NCBI GenBank assembly: GCA_017590115.1
Contig: JAGGNK010006559.1
Span: 5,749,642-5,813,641, forward strand
Origin: Montifringilla adamsi
Lineage: Eukaryota > Chordata > Aves > Passeriformes > Passeridae
Direction of reading: 5' to 3'
Length of the DNA: 64,000 nt
Made by a program: the position numbers and the translations under genes. Every line of letters begins with the position of its first letter. Position 1 is the first letter of the stretch. A model generated the notes under the pieces. It was not told the origin of the DNA, ran no database searches, and saw only the letters and a program-made list of their open reading frames with translations. Of the stretch, positions 25,024 to 37,009 are shown piece after piece.

Positions 25024-28000
25024 GTTTGTATAAGACAGCAGCGGTTTGTATAAACCACTTCTATAAAACTATTTTCGTTTTGTAGTTATTGAAACTTACG
25101 TGAAATCCCTGTGGTGGTTTTAACACTCACCTTGGGATCAGAGATGATTTAGACTTTTTTCAACATCAAATGAATGGCAAATCATATATTATGTTCTGTA
25201 TGACAGAATAGCAGGATTGGGAATTGGGATTGAGATGTCTGGGCAGTTATATTCAAACTTCCTTGAGGACAGGATTGGTTTGAGGCAAGCAATTACAGTT
25301 AATTAAGTAAAGTTCTACCTTGTAGACAAACCTATGACTATTAAGACAATTGCATTTTATAGTTAAAATGCATTTCTATAGAGAAAAGGCTTATAACAGT
25401 AGAAATGGATGTGTGTTTCTTTTAAAAAAATTATTATTAGACTAGAATTACAATAATTCTCATTTCACACACTTTGGAGACTAGAACATAGCTGGATCAT
25501 TTCTCTTCTGCTTTTGCACTAAGGCAGAATTGTCTTTTCAGAATTGTACAAAAAGATTTCTTGAAGTTAGGATGAATAAATTCTTTTAAATTTTAATCAT
25601 TTTAATGTTTTATCAATTTTCATATGACTACTTGAAAATTGGCATTAAAGGTTTTGACTTTTTAGTACAAATCAGTTTAACACATTGACTCCTGGGGTTT
25701 GAAAGACATATGTGTTTGTAACTGAAGTACATGCATCATGTCCTGAATATCTCTCCAAGAATTGGTGATTAAGTGTGCTAGAAACTATTAAGGACGTGGA
25801 GAATGAGGACAAATGTCATGGTGTGATGGCCATTACTTTTATCAATATGCAATGTGCAACTGCAGGCTGTTAGAGGGAATATTTGTTTAGGAGAATGAAG
25901 GTCAGTGATCCTTCCATTTATTTAATCTGGCTGAAAAATGTCCACCTGCTCTGCAAACTAAAAATATGGACATAATGGCCAAGTTCAGTCCCTTCTGTCA
26001 AAGTTTAAATTCAGTCTCAATTGTTAATATCAGCAGGGACACTCAGCTTTTACCAAGGGTAGTCTTTGGGAAAATGTGTCATTTTTGTTAGAGAAAATAA
26101 AAACTATTTTTCCTCTCTTCAGTTTCATCCCTGTTCTTAGTTTACAATTGTATTTGAAGCGGCAAAAGTGTTTCCAACACATTATGCTTCTACACTTCTG
26201 TGTGAGTTTTAAGTGTATGGGTCTGAACCATGTTCTCATGTCTTTTTATTTCTCCCTTTTTGATTTTAGCTGTTAGGAGGGATGGTGTGTAGAAGGATGA
26301 ACTGAAGCAAAAATCGTCTTACAAATGTATCCTAAAATGAACAATCTACAAATCTATTATATTCTAGGACATTTATTCCCTGATACATTTTTGTAGTTAA
26401 GGTGTTAATCTTTTGTGTCTAGGTATTGTTTGACCACAGTATGTCTTATGTGTTGCTAGCCAGCATTATTTTTTTTATAAAAGTTAAATCTTTCTGTTTA
26501 ACAAAGTCTTCATGGTTCTATCTTTGATATTTAGCATGCATTCAAAATGTGTCTGGAGTTTTGAGATGATGAATAAAAGTACCATACAGGTATAAAATAA
26601 ATTTTAAAAGTCAAATACCCTCTTTGAATATAAGAAGTTTTCTAATTTGCAGGACTTTAAAATTACAGTCTTGACAAACTTCTCCATAAGCCAACCTCAA
26701 TTCCAGCACTTTACTAAAGCACTTTACAGATACTATGCATCCATCCTGGAAGCCAGACCTATATTGTTCCTGCTTCACAAACAGCAAAACTGATGTGGAG
26801 GGATTGGTTCTGCTCCATGCCTCCAGGGTGTCTGTGCCAGCTGGAAGTAGAACAGGCTTGTCCTTGAAACAATCATACTGTGCCTGTTGTTTTACTGTTG
26901 TGTTGGGTTTATCTGCTGCTGGAAATTTTGCACTAAGTGGAAGATTTATGTTGTGGTGTTGCCAAATTGGATGGCTCACAGGCTGTATAGTGGTTGTCAA
27001 ATCCCCATGATGTTCCTGAGTTGACCGTAGTGGTGCAAACCCTTCTGCTTGTTCAGACTGTTACAAGTTGATCTAAAAAAAGTATCAATAATAATTGCAC
27101 CCTCATTACTTTTGCTTCTTATTCCTCCTTTTCTGTTTACTGTATTTTATTTATAGGTGTTGATTTTAAAATCAAAACAGTAGAGCTAAGAGGAAAGAAA
27201 ATTAGATTACAAATCTGGTAAGTAAAACAAATGTGCAACCAGCAGTATGTTTTAATTTTTATGTTCTAGCATGAATTAATATGCTTGTCTAATACTACTA
27301 TTAACTGTTATAAGCTGGTTTAGCTCTTACCCTATTACTTCTCTCCTCCATTCCCACAAGACTTAAACCAAAGCAAATAGCTCTTAGATTTTTGTGAGGG
27401 TAAAAGGAGGAGAATGAGAGATAAAGTTAGAAGTAGGGCATGAATGTAATTACTGAAATATTAATGCATCACAGAGGCCTTGAGCCCCTTTTCCTGGAAG
27501 AATGACATCACCTACATAAGAAACAGGAGTTCTACAAACAACAAAAGTTGACTGTGTTAAATAGACACTAGAGAAAGTATATTTTGTTTTCTTTATTTTT
27601 CTGGACTGATTAAAACTGACCTTCATTGTAACTGCAATTATAAAGCATCTGTGAAGTATTTTCTAAACTGTTTTTCTGAAACTTGGTATAGGCAGTGCTG
27701 TTTCTTTGACACTGTTTTTAAATAACTTCAAAGTGAAAGGCATTCAAGACTGAAGTAAATCATATCCACTCTAAACAGCATGGAAAAATAAAGCAATCCC
27801 ATGCAAATAAGACTATGCCTTTACTGGTACTGGTGTCCTACTACAGAAAGCTCAGTGTCTGAGCTAAACTCTTCCTTTCTGCAGTAGGCTACATGATTTC
27901 TGGTAATGGTTCTCCATGGTAGTGATTAATGCTACTTTTTTTGTTTAGAAATTATTGAGATAAACACTCCTTTGTTTTGCAGAGTAGTACAATACATAAA

Positions 28001-31000
28001 CATAATTATGAGAGAATAAACCAGCTATGTTCTATACATTAATCTTACATACTAGTATGTAGAAGCTTAGCTTTGGTTTATTAACAGTGTGTGATGCATA
28101 ATTAGCATTGTAGTTAAACTGTTTAAGCTGCTAACAATCCATAGAGGGGGAGGAAAGCTCTAAATACTCTTTTTATTACACTTCTGGGATATTCTGGTAG
28201 TTATTCATTCTTAACTACATGGATGCAGTGAATTCAGTTTACTAACTCCTCTTGGCAGGTCACCATCAATTCTGTCTGTCACACCATGTGTCTGTCTTGC
28301 TTCCCTCTGAGTTAACTGCTGCTTCATCTTTGGTCTCATCCGTCACCTAACACTTGAATGTTAGTGGCATGTCTTCATTCATCTGTCCCTGTTTGGAAAC
28401 CTATGACCACAAGACTGGCAGTTGAGCCAGCAATTGTTAGCCAGGGTCTGCTGGAGCTGACAGAGGTAACAAAAAATTCTGATGTGGAGATGCTAATGTA
28501 TACCTAATATGCATTCTTACTGTGAAACGTACTAAGCTTATGAAAAAATTTCTCATGTTGAATAAATACATTATAGGAGTGAAAATTTTTGGAAAAGAGT
28601 TGTTTAAACCATTATTTTCCACATATTGAGAATATGCTAGTAGGATATAGGACACTTTAAAAATTGAATTTAAAAGCTGATAGGTTGTTAAGATGTGATA
28701 ATTACTCTTATGGGAAGCCTTACTAAAGTGGCAAGGAAAACACAGTGTAAAGAGATAATATTTTAAAATATGATAAAATTCATGAACATAAATTTATCAT
28801 CCTGCTCCTGAGTGTCACTTTCTCTCCAATGGTGGCTGTTGAAATGTTGTTCTTAAACTTTAAAACTGCCTTGGCATGCTTCCAGGTTGTTTAGGAAAGC
28901 AATTAGATAAGCATGACTTTTGCTAATTAATTCTGAATTCTGTTGTGTATGTTGTTGGGCCTACCTATAAACTCTTATTATCACAGAATCATCTAGATTT
29001 AAAAAGACCCTTAAGATCAATGAGTCCAACCATGAACCCAGCGGTCCTAAGTCTGCCACTAAACCCTGTCCCCAAGGGTCATGTCGGTGTGTCTGTTAAG
29101 GTGACGCAAACACTGCCCTGGGCAGCCTGTTCCAGTGCTTGAAAATCCTTTTGGTGAAGAGATTTTTATTCCTAATAGCCAATTTAAACCTCCCCTAGTG
29201 GAACTCGAGGCTGTTTCCTCTTGTCCTGTTCCCTGTTACTTGGGAGAAGAGACCAACCCCCAGCTGGCTACAGACAACTGTCAGGGAGTTGTAGAGAGTG
29301 ACAAGGTCTCCCCTGAGCCTCCTCCAGGCTGAACACCCCCAGCTCCCTCAGCTCCTTCTTGCACCTCCAGTTGTTGGATTGAAGAGGATGGCAGTTTACC
29401 AAGTCAAACACTTGGAAGTTTAGAAATGCAGACTTCAATTGTATGGCTGATCATAAGTCACTCTCCTTTCATACCTACACAGTGACAGAATTTAGACTAC
29501 CTCATACTTTCTGGTATTGTTATGTACATTGATTGCATTAACTTCACTACAAAAAGACCTGCTTTGTTCAGTGAACAAATTTCTGAAGTTTACACTTACC
29601 TGTTTTCTTAAAATGGCTAAAGTTACATTTCAAAGCATGAAATTTTGCTTATTTTTTTTAGTAATCTCATGATTCTACTACTGGAGTCAAACAAGAATGG
29701 TTTTCAAAAAGTTTACTTTGGTATTTTTATGGTCACTTGACCTGTCTCTCTTCTAACCACTATCAGTGGAGTGTTTTCCACAAAGCTCGACCACTTGAGA
29801 TTATCAAAAGATACATTAAAACAATGTTGACTATTTCAAGCGATTAGGTGTGCAAGGCATCCTTTTGAAAGCAGCATTCACACCTGCTGCTTTTAGGAGA
29901 GTAGAATACAAAAGGACTTGTCTCCTGTGTTCCTTTCATAATGGGGAACTGTGCCCTGAGTCTGCTCTCACCTCTAGCTTCCTGTCTGGTTCCTGCTTCC
30001 CCTATTTCCCCAACTTCCAGTCAGAAAACTACCTTCTACTACTTAGATTATGCAATGATAGAGCTTCACTGAGGACGCAGAGTAGTATTCACCTTTTCTG
30101 TGCCACCTGGAACAGTTAGTAGTGTCCCTTGGGTTGCCAAAAGTGTTAGGATACGGTAAATCAGCTTCTGCCTTGCAGTTCTAGGCTGACACAAGCTCCT
30201 GTGTCCTGTGAGAAGTAATACCTGCACGCAGCTCAAGTCATGAGGTAGAATAACCAGAACTACTGGATAGTGTAAGTGTCCAGGTAAATCCAAGCATCTG
30301 TGAATCAGCGCTTCTTCCAAGCTGGAAAACTGGATCAAATAATAGGAACCCCTCACTGATGCTTTGAAGCAGGACGGGAAGGTGTCTGACCCTGCCCTCT
30401 CAGCTGAGTAATCTGGGCAGTCGCTGACACAAGCAGCTGACACAGCCACTTCCAGCTTCCCCTCTGAGAGGAAGGAGCTGGCTGTGGGAAGCAGTGCTGC
30501 CCTGCCACTGCACCCAGTTCCTCCCTGGATAGCCAAGGGAGCACTCTGATACCTCTACAGGTTTAATGCTCAAGGTAGCCAGCGACCTGGGAGCAAAACA
30601 AGCTTCATTTGCTTCTGAAGGTGTTTTAAACTGCTGCGTTCTCATTAAAAATTCACATTCTGCCTGTTCTGTTTTCTAAGAGACAGTTGTCTTGGGAAGT
30701 ACCTGTTCTAGAATATAAAAGAATGTTGTTTCTTTGGTTCAGTACCTCTGAAATAAATTATTTATATAATAAAAGATCTTAAATATATTTATGGTTTATG
30801 AGATGAAAAAAAAAATCTGTTTGACAAGTAGAATTAACCTCTAAAATTACCTTAAAGCATTTTTTAAAATACTGGCTGTAGGTTCCATAGAAGCATAGAG
30901 CATGTGAAAGTGTTAGTGTTAAGTTTTTATGTAAGTTTCAAAATATTTTCACTTCTATTGCCACTTTACACTGCCACTCATAACAAATGAATTGAACTAG

Positions 31001-34000
31001 TGAGCCAAAGAGAGTTTTAAGTCTGTCCATGTGTTTGTTTCAAGTCGTTTGGATAGACACAGAGAACATTTATGTAAAAGAGAAATTATCCAAAGATATT
31101 TTAATTAACTGTATTTGTATTGTGTTTTATGCAGTCTGCCATAGAACATAACAAGTCACCACTTGAAAATGGGCTTTGTGTGATTTTTTAATTTGCTTTT
31201 GTTTGTTGTATGTTTGTATTTTTGGAGTGATGTCTAGTTTCTGTTTGGGAAGCAAAAAAACAGTCAAGCCGTTGGATTCTCTGATTGCAGATTATAGCTG
31301 GTTGAGGAGTTATACGCTGTAGTTTCTGATTACAGATTAGAAAGACCAGTGCTCTTCATTTAGAAAACTTTCTTGGAAAAAAAACAACAGAAGAAAACTG
31401 CTTTTAGTGTTAAAAAGAAAAATTATCTGATGGGTGTTTTTGTCAGTTATGCCAAGTGCTTGTTTAAATTGCAATAACTTATTTGAACTTCTGGAGTTTT
31501 AATTTAGTTGGAATTAAATTGGACTCCTACTATTGTGTTGATTTTGACCAGAGCAAATAAAGAGCTAGTAGCACTTAGTATCACTCATGAAAGTTGTGAG
31601 TGTTAAACAGTGGTCATCTCTTCTTCCAGTTTTCCACTAGTGCATCAGTAGCTATCCTTACTAAAATGCTCCAACTGCAGGAGTGCAGTTTGTCCGTGAA
31701 AATAGAGTATAGCAAGAATAATGCTCCAGCCCTGCACATTAGAAGAAGGTATTTGAAGTTGTATGTGCTTTTAATGTTAGCTCTCCATTAGGGGTGGTCA
31801 TTTTCTCCTCAGCACTGGAAGAATTTGCTGCACGTTTTTATGAAAAATATGATGGCACCTAGTAGAAGACAAGATTTTCCATGCTAAAGATCAACATGAT
31901 ACTCAAACTGCAGTTTACTTAGGTAGCCTGGGGTTGCATTTTAAACTTACTTACTGCAGAAACAGTTTTCCAACTTTCACCTTGCATTTTGAAGACTAAT
32001 ACAACGTAAGGGTAATGTTAGAGACTGCAAGTTCAGCTTATTTTCTTCCACTTTTCAAAGGAAATAAGGGTTAGAATGTCATGCTCACAATCAGACACCT
32101 GCTGACTGGTTTCATTTCCACCTGCTGCGGGAGGAGAGGTGAAGTGTGGGGGAGTCAGTGACTTCAAGCAAGGCAAAGAAAGTCAGCCATAATCCCCTGG
32201 AATTGGCATGACCGGGTGACAGTCAGTGGTCATCTGGCCATTTATTGTAGGTAGTGGGCAGCCAGGCTGTCCGTGGGTGTTCTGAACTGGCCACAGCATG
32301 TGGTGTGTCCAAAACAGCCAGGAGCACAGGGTGCAGCAGCCTAGAAATGCTGTAAACTTTTCAAGAGCCTGAGGGTGTTGTGGAGAGAGGAGAAGCTGAT
32401 AGTACCAGGTGGACTTGGAGACAGAGCACTCAGCAGGGCAGGGGAAATGTGGGGTTGGAGATAGCTGGAGTGGGAGAGTTTTGTAATGTTGCATAGTTCT
32501 CTTCATGGCCTACTTACCCTTCAGGGAGGGTAGTGGAACATGAGTGTTTTTATAATGTATGTACTCAGTGGTCTGGTACCCCGTGATGGAGTTGCTAAAG
32601 GTCCTTAGCACTCACCTGAAGGCACAGACGGGTGACTCTGAAATACCCTCTTTATTTCTGTTTTCCACTCGGGGCACAGAAAAAAGGGAAAAGACTGGCC
32701 AGCAAAACAATCTGACAAACAAAACCAAAAAGCAGGTTTTCCCACTACTCGGAACAAAGATAGAATTGGTGTATTCTCCCACTTGAGATTTGCCCTTCCA
32801 CCTGCCATTTGTGCTCAGAATGATGGAATTTAAGGTCCCACACCCCTAATACACTTCATCAGTAGGCTGGATTAGCAACAGAAGACACGGGCTGCTCTGT
32901 GAGGTCATAATTCTGAGAGTTCTGTTCTTAAGCACTAGAGCAATGTTATCCATATGTGGAAAATCAACGGTTCATACTAAAATTACTAGTTTTTTAACAG
33001 ACTGAACATCCAAAGGACCTTGCAAAAAATGAATCTGACCATAACAAAGAAGTAATGGAAAAGAATGTGGAGTTACTTGCTCTGAGTAATATATATATAA
33101 TTTCAGCTGCCAGAACTTGTATTGCTTTACAAAAAATGCCTCATTAGTGAAAAGAAAACGACCAATTAACCATCTAAAACTGGTCTGCAATACTACTGGT
33201 GCTTGACCTTATTGAAACAGACTACCTATTTTCATTTTCTGTAGGGTCCCAGAGGTTTATATGAATATAATTCTGAAGTTCTGAGAGGGATTTGAATAAA
33301 AATAAAACAAAAATGGATGCAATAGGAATTTGTTCTTCTCTGCCCTGTGTTACAGTGTCATTGGCTTGCAGTGAAGTATAAGTCATTATTTTCCCACAGG
33401 CTATGAAGCAGAGGTTGCAAATCTTTTTCTATAGACTCTGCTTTAGTTTGTAAAATCACTAGCAAGTATTGTTGCTATCAAGTACACTTGTGGCAATTTC
33501 GGGGGCAAGTTAAATACTTTGCTTTGAAAATTGCTTGAAATTCCTAAAGATTTTATGCAGAGTAAGATAGGTTTGTGGTAGTCTATTCTACTGCTTGTGC
33601 ATAGAACCATAAAGGGGATAAATCTTCAGGACAATCAATGTGGCATTTTGTGAACATGACTTTTTTTTTTTTTTTTTTTTGCAACAAGTGTTTCAGGTCT
33701 CCATTGTTAATCTCATTCCCAAATTCATTCTCCTCCTCCTTTTGTCTAAAATGTGACTGTTAAAGAGGATTCATTTTGAAGTTTTGAGTCCCGACACGCA
33801 TGCACACAATCTTCCTCCCTCTACTCTTAATTTTGATCCATCTTTGGACTTGTTCTAACTGTGCAATTTCAAAGTTATCCATTGACTTTGGGGGCTGAAC
33901 TTAAGCAGCAAATGCTTGATCACTTCGGAGCACCATATAACCTACTTTCCAATTGAGATGCCAGTCACATTTTAAGACTTAGGATATGCACCAGCTATTT

Positions 34001-37000
34001 TTTTAGTATAACTGCCAAAAATCCTCCCTAGGCAGGCTTGATGATGTGATTAAAAGCAGTTCAAAAGTTTTCATGGTTCAGTAAAAAGCAGCTCTTCTGT
34101 CTCATCTACTTTGGAACAGAAGCCATAGCTAGTATGGGTGACTTAGTGTAGTTATTGGAAAATATTCTCCAGTGTGAATGCACCCTGTCTGAAATACCTA
34201 CAGTGCTACAGTGAGCATGGAAATGTTACTTGCACACCTCAGATAAGTAGATGTAAGTGTGAAAGCCAGGTCTCTAGTGCAAAAGTTGTACTGCTTAGTG
34301 ATTGCTCACTCTTGTCATTCACTTGTGTGCCAGTAGGTTTTGCAGTAGTTTTAGAACCATGGCTGAATTGCTGTGGTTGATCCAAAAAGAGTCTGAAAAC
34401 TCAAATGATACTGAGCAGTGCATTGTTCATTTTGTAATTGGGTGTGTGGATGTGTTTAATAAGCATGTATCCATTTTTTTCTTTATTTTTTCATTTTTTT
34501 CAGGGCTGTTAAAAAAAACCCAACCAAAAGTCCACAAAACACACAACAAACCCCAATAACACAAAACCAGCTTTATCTCCTGGTACATTTTCATTGGATA
34601 GCTTCACTCTCAGACACATGTAGAAATGTTTGGTGGCCTTTCTTGGTGAAGTTAGTATGGGATAAATAGTTTTAATATGAAAATGTTTTACGATTGAAAG
34701 TACTGCTCCATTTTTTTTTCTGAAATTCACACATATGGAAGGAAATGTAGTGTCTTTAATGAATGTGGGAGTGTTATTATTAAAATGTAAACAAAGTTAT
34801 TCTGTACTTTGCAAATTGGTGAAATATTTGTGCCACTGTTTGCTGCTGCTTCTCAGGGACACAGCAGGTCAGGAGAGATTCAACAGCATTACCTCAGCTT
34901 ATTACAGAAGTGCCAAGGGAATTATTTTGGTGTATGATATCACCAAGAAGGAAACATTTGACGATTTACCAAAATGGATGAAAATGATTGATAAGGTATG
35001 CCCTAAGTATTTTCTTTTTACATGTTTTTTTTTAACAAAGATTTTTTTTCCTCTCAACTTTACAGCATGTGTTTAGGATTAATAAACTACTGTCAGATAC
35101 TTTGCACTGATTACTTTTAGCCAGGATTTAACATTGATGTGTTTTACTTGCAAAATGGTTGTCCAATCCTGCTTTCTTGAACTAGAATTGTCCCAGTTAG
35201 AAGTGTCAGTGAAAATCTGTAACATTGCTCATTTACCTTTGCAGTGGGGGGAGGGAGGTTTGTTTCCTGTCTGTGAAATAAGGTCATTGTGTTCATTCTT
35301 AGATAAAATAGAGCAGCTAGTTTCAAATCATGTTTTAAAAATGGAATTTAAAAATGAAAATATTTGAAATAATGTTTGGGAAGAACATTTACCTATAAAC
35401 TATGTCAGTGTGGTAGTGGAATTGCCCTTTTTTTTGTATTGTGTTTGCATTACAAAATCTTATGTTTCTAGGTTTGGTTGATTAGAAATGTTTTAATTGC
35501 AGTATGCTTCAGAAGATGCAGAGCTCCTGCTAGTTGGAAATAAACTGGACTGTGAAGTTGATCGAGAGATTTCTCGGCAGCAGGGAGAGAAGGTAAGGAA
35601 AGGTCTAGAGGCAAAGCTGTTGTGGCATTGCTGCTGGTGGTCTGTGGCTACTCTTGTTCAGACTGTTGGATGCAGGGAGCATATTGAGACCACTGGTGGT
35701 GGTCTCTCAAAATCCATGTGGTGTTTATTTGTATGTAATGTGCAGTTTTAAGTGTTCCTGCTGGAGTAGTGTGTCTTTGGTCTAAAGAAAGTGTAAGCTA
35801 CAAGTCAGCTTACACTGGACCAGTAGTGTAGGGGATACTCCTTTTTGGCCTCTGAAAGGGCACATAGTGAGGACTTGAAGCACAAATGGAGACCTCTAGT
35901 CAGGAAATCTGTGTGGGCCTTCTTTCAGATGTTTGCTTCTCTGTACTATTTTTGGCAGGCAACAGCCCTGCTTTGATTATTGGCTCACCTTTGTTTTCAT
36001 GTAACTTTTGTTCTTTGGCAACCCCAAAAGTGCTAAGGAAGCTGGCAAGAGAGAATGTTTGCTGTAGTGTGATATACTCAACGCTGTCTTGACCAGAATT
36101 GTGTCAGTATGGGCGTACACAAACATTTGGAAGTGAAGGCTTATTCCAAACTTCTGCAGGTCTTGCATCTGTACTTCCCTTTTCTACATTTTGAATAATA
36201 AAGTTGAGATTAGCTGTTCTGAGTTCTTCCTTTTTGGCAGTCTGCAGCAGTACGTGTCAACTGAATACATGAATTAAGTCCAGAAAAATGCAGAGTACTT
36301 TTCCAATAAACCTATTTTAAGCAAAAATTAACTATATGTTGCAATATTTTCTCTACCATGCAGATTCGTGATTATTAATTGAATTCCATCTCAGATTTGG
36401 GGAAAGTTGCGTGTTTGGGGTTTTTTTAAGGTTTTATGAGGAGGATATATTTGCTATCTGTCGCTGTTTGCACATATCTTCATGGAGTTATTTTATTTTC
36501 TCTCCCATCAGTTTGCACAGCAAATAACTGGGATGCGGTTCTGTGAAGCAAGTGCCAAGGATAATTTTAATGTGGATGAAATATTTCTAAAACTTGTTGA
36601 TGACATTCTGAAAAAGGTAAAATACTCAGGTGGTAGTATTCCTCTGGTCACACAAATGGTCAATGTTTAGATAATGACTGCACGTGCTTGGGAGGAGAGA
36701 GCAAGTGCAGATTGTCAGGTGAAAATTTTGGACAATACATAGTGGGCATGATGCAGTTCACAGACTGCTGACCACTGCATTTCACTAATAAGACCCAAAA
36801 GACCCTTAAATTGAGGCTTTGGCTGTCAGTGAACTCTTGAAATGAGTTCTTTCTATGCAGATGACTGTTTACAGGTGATTTTTCTTTTCTTTAAGATGCC
36901 ACTGGATGTTATAAGAAATGAGTTGTCCAACAGTATCCTGTCCCTGCAACCAGAGCCAGAAATCCCACCAGAACTGCCTCCTCCAAGGCCACATGTCCGT

Positions 37001-37009
37001 TGCTGTTGA
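15348..37009 (+). CDS. RAB12: RAB12, small GTPase Rab12 (six coding exons, spliced)
   Basis: Joined exons 15348-15591, 27157-27217, 34857-34995, 35503-35592, 36512-36616 and 36896-37009 give 753 nt, a 250-residue protein. Seen: P-loop GSRGVGKTS at residues 55-63, switch I Thr80, WDTAGQE at 102-108, NKLD at 161-164, SAK at 192-194, a Pro/Glu-rich tail and terminal Cys249-Cys250. All introns are GT-AG. The Gly/Ala-rich N-terminus of about 45 residues before the G domain and the RCC end match Rab12 as I recall it (human about 244 residues). Known of the family: Rab12 is a membrane GTPase, doubly geranylgeranylated on the Cys pair, acting in recycling-endosome to lysosome traffic of transferrin receptor and in autophagy. 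It is a LRRK2 substrate at a switch II Ser (human Ser106), which corresponds to Ser112 here. No frameshift or internal stop was found, so the gene appears intact. Confidence 0.97.
15604..15628 (+). repeat. (GTCCC)5 microsatellite at the start of RAB12 intron 1
   Basis: Five perfect copies of GTCCC begin 12 bases after the exon 1 donor, followed by G-rich sequence. The tract lies within the CpG island. Confidence 0.9.
18806..18837. repeat. 12-bp perfect inverted repeat
   Basis: TAAAGGGACTCT (18806-18817) and AGAGTCCCTTTA (18826-18837) are exact reverse complements separated by an 8-base loop, flanked by AT-rich sequence. No function is apparent. It lies within RAB12 intron 1. Confidence 0.85.
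19755..19830. repeat. Degenerate TA-rich simple repeat
   Basis: This stretch is dominated by TATATA, GTATAC and ATGTATATGTATACATATG-like strings with short palindromes. It is interpreted as a decayed dinucleotide microsatellite in intron 1. Confidence 0.6.
24936..25022. repeat. Homopolymer block T18-A14-C-T54
   Basis: T runs at 24936-24953, A runs at 24954-24967, then one C, then T at 24969-25022. It is followed by two copies of GGTTTGTATAA (25023-25033 and 25043-25053). Such a mirrored T/A/T block may be a genuine low-complexity tract or partly an assembly or polishing error. Confidence 0.85.
27157..27217 (+). CDS. RAB12: RAB12 coding exon 2
   Basis: This 61-nt exon lies between the acceptor TTATTTATAG (AG at 27155-27156) and the donor TG|GTAAGT at 27218. 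It completes Gly82 and encodes residues 83-101 ([19 protein letters not shown]) plus two bases of Trp102: the end of switch I and beta strands 2-3. The phases (1 at the 5' side, 2 at the 3' side) match exons 1 and 3 exactly. Confidence 0.96.
28980..29370 (-). mobile_element. CR1 LINE fragment in RAB12 intron 2
   Basis: TCACAGAATCATCTAGATTT start, then CCTGGGCAGCCTGTTCCAGTG, AATTTAAACCTCCCCTAG, GGCTGTTTCCTCTTGTCCTG and CTCCAGGCTGAACACCCCCAGCTCCCTCAG. This is the minus-sense 3' region of a CR1 element, antisense to RAB12. Confidence 0.85.
33661..33680. repeat. Poly(T) run, 20 bases
   Basis: An uninterrupted T20 in RAB12 intron 2. Confidence 0.9.
34857..34995 (+). CDS. RAB12: RAB12 coding exon 3
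   Basis: This 139-nt exon follows the acceptor CTTCTCAG and ends at AAG|GTATGC. It supplies the last base of Trp102 and residues 103-148: the G3 motif DTAGQE, switch II with the [10 protein letters not shown] stretch, and the LVYDIT strand. Ser112 is the position equivalent to the LRRK2-phosphorylated Ser of mammalian Rab12 (alignment from memory, offset of six residues). Confidence 0.97.
34996..35502 (+). other. RAB12: RAB12 intron 3 (507 bp)
   Basis: GT-AG intron. Nothing beyond ordinary AT-rich intron sequence was recognised. Confidence 0.9.
35503..35592 (+). CDS. RAB12: RAB12 coding exon 4
   Basis: This 90-nt, 30-codon, phase 0-0 exon follows the acceptor TTTTAATTGCAG and ends at AAG|GTAAGG. 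It encodes residues 149-178 with the guanine-specificity motif NKLD at 161-164. Because it is phase 0 on both sides, skipping it would keep the frame but remove G4. Confidence 0.97.
35593..36511 (+). other. RAB12: RAB12 intron 4 (919 bp), with a small hairpin
   Basis: GT-AG intron. It contains a 10-bp perfect inverted repeat, AGTGTAAGCT (35790-35799) and AGCTTACACT (35807-35816), with a 7-base loop. Nothing else was recognised. Confidence 0.85.
36512..36616 (+). CDS. RAB12: RAB12 coding exon 5
   Basis: This 105-nt, 35-codon, phase 0-0 exon follows the acceptor TTCTCTCCCATCAG and ends at AAG|GTAAAA. It encodes residues 179-213, with G5 motif EASAK at 190-194 and the final G-domain helix ([15 protein letters not shown]). 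Confidence 0.97.
36896..37009 (+). CDS. RAB12: RAB12 coding exon 6 (terminal, with stop)
   Basis: The acceptor is TTTTCTTTAAG. The exon encodes residues 214-250 and the TGA stop at 37007-37009: the hypervariable C-terminus, rich in Pro and Glu ([14 protein letters not shown]), ending HVRCC. The final Cys-Cys is the expected double geranylgeranylation site that anchors Rab proteins to membranes. Confidence 0.97.
   Translation: MPLDVIRNELSNSILSLQPEPEIPPELPPPRPHVRCC

Larger units (their letters stand above)
15592..27156 (+). other. RAB12: RAB12 intron 1 (11.6 kb)
   Basis: GT-AG intron. After about 15900 it is AT-rich, and I see no coding exon. Contents noted: a 12-bp perfect hairpin at 18806-18837, a TA-rich simple tract at 19755-19830, a 14-bp tandem repeat at 23107-23137, and a long homopolymer block at 24936-25022. 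No recent CR1 or LTR copy was recognised. Confidence 0.85.
27218..34856 (+). other. RAB12: RAB12 intron 2 (7.6 kb)
   Basis: GT-AG intron, mostly AT-rich, with one minus-strand CR1 fragment (28980-29370). It also holds a more GC-rich unassigned patch at about 30080-30560, another at about 32180-32500, a T20 run at 33661-33680, and a T-rich then A/C-rich stretch at 34474-34567. No additional exon was recognised. Confidence 0.85.

Noticed and set aside
24810..25085. Open frame with poly-Phe/poly-Lys
   Set aside because: It is a translation of the T/A homopolymer block.
32183..32506. 107-codon minus-strand open frame in RAB12 intron 2
   Set aside because: No recognisable family, within chance length, and no splice or promoter support.
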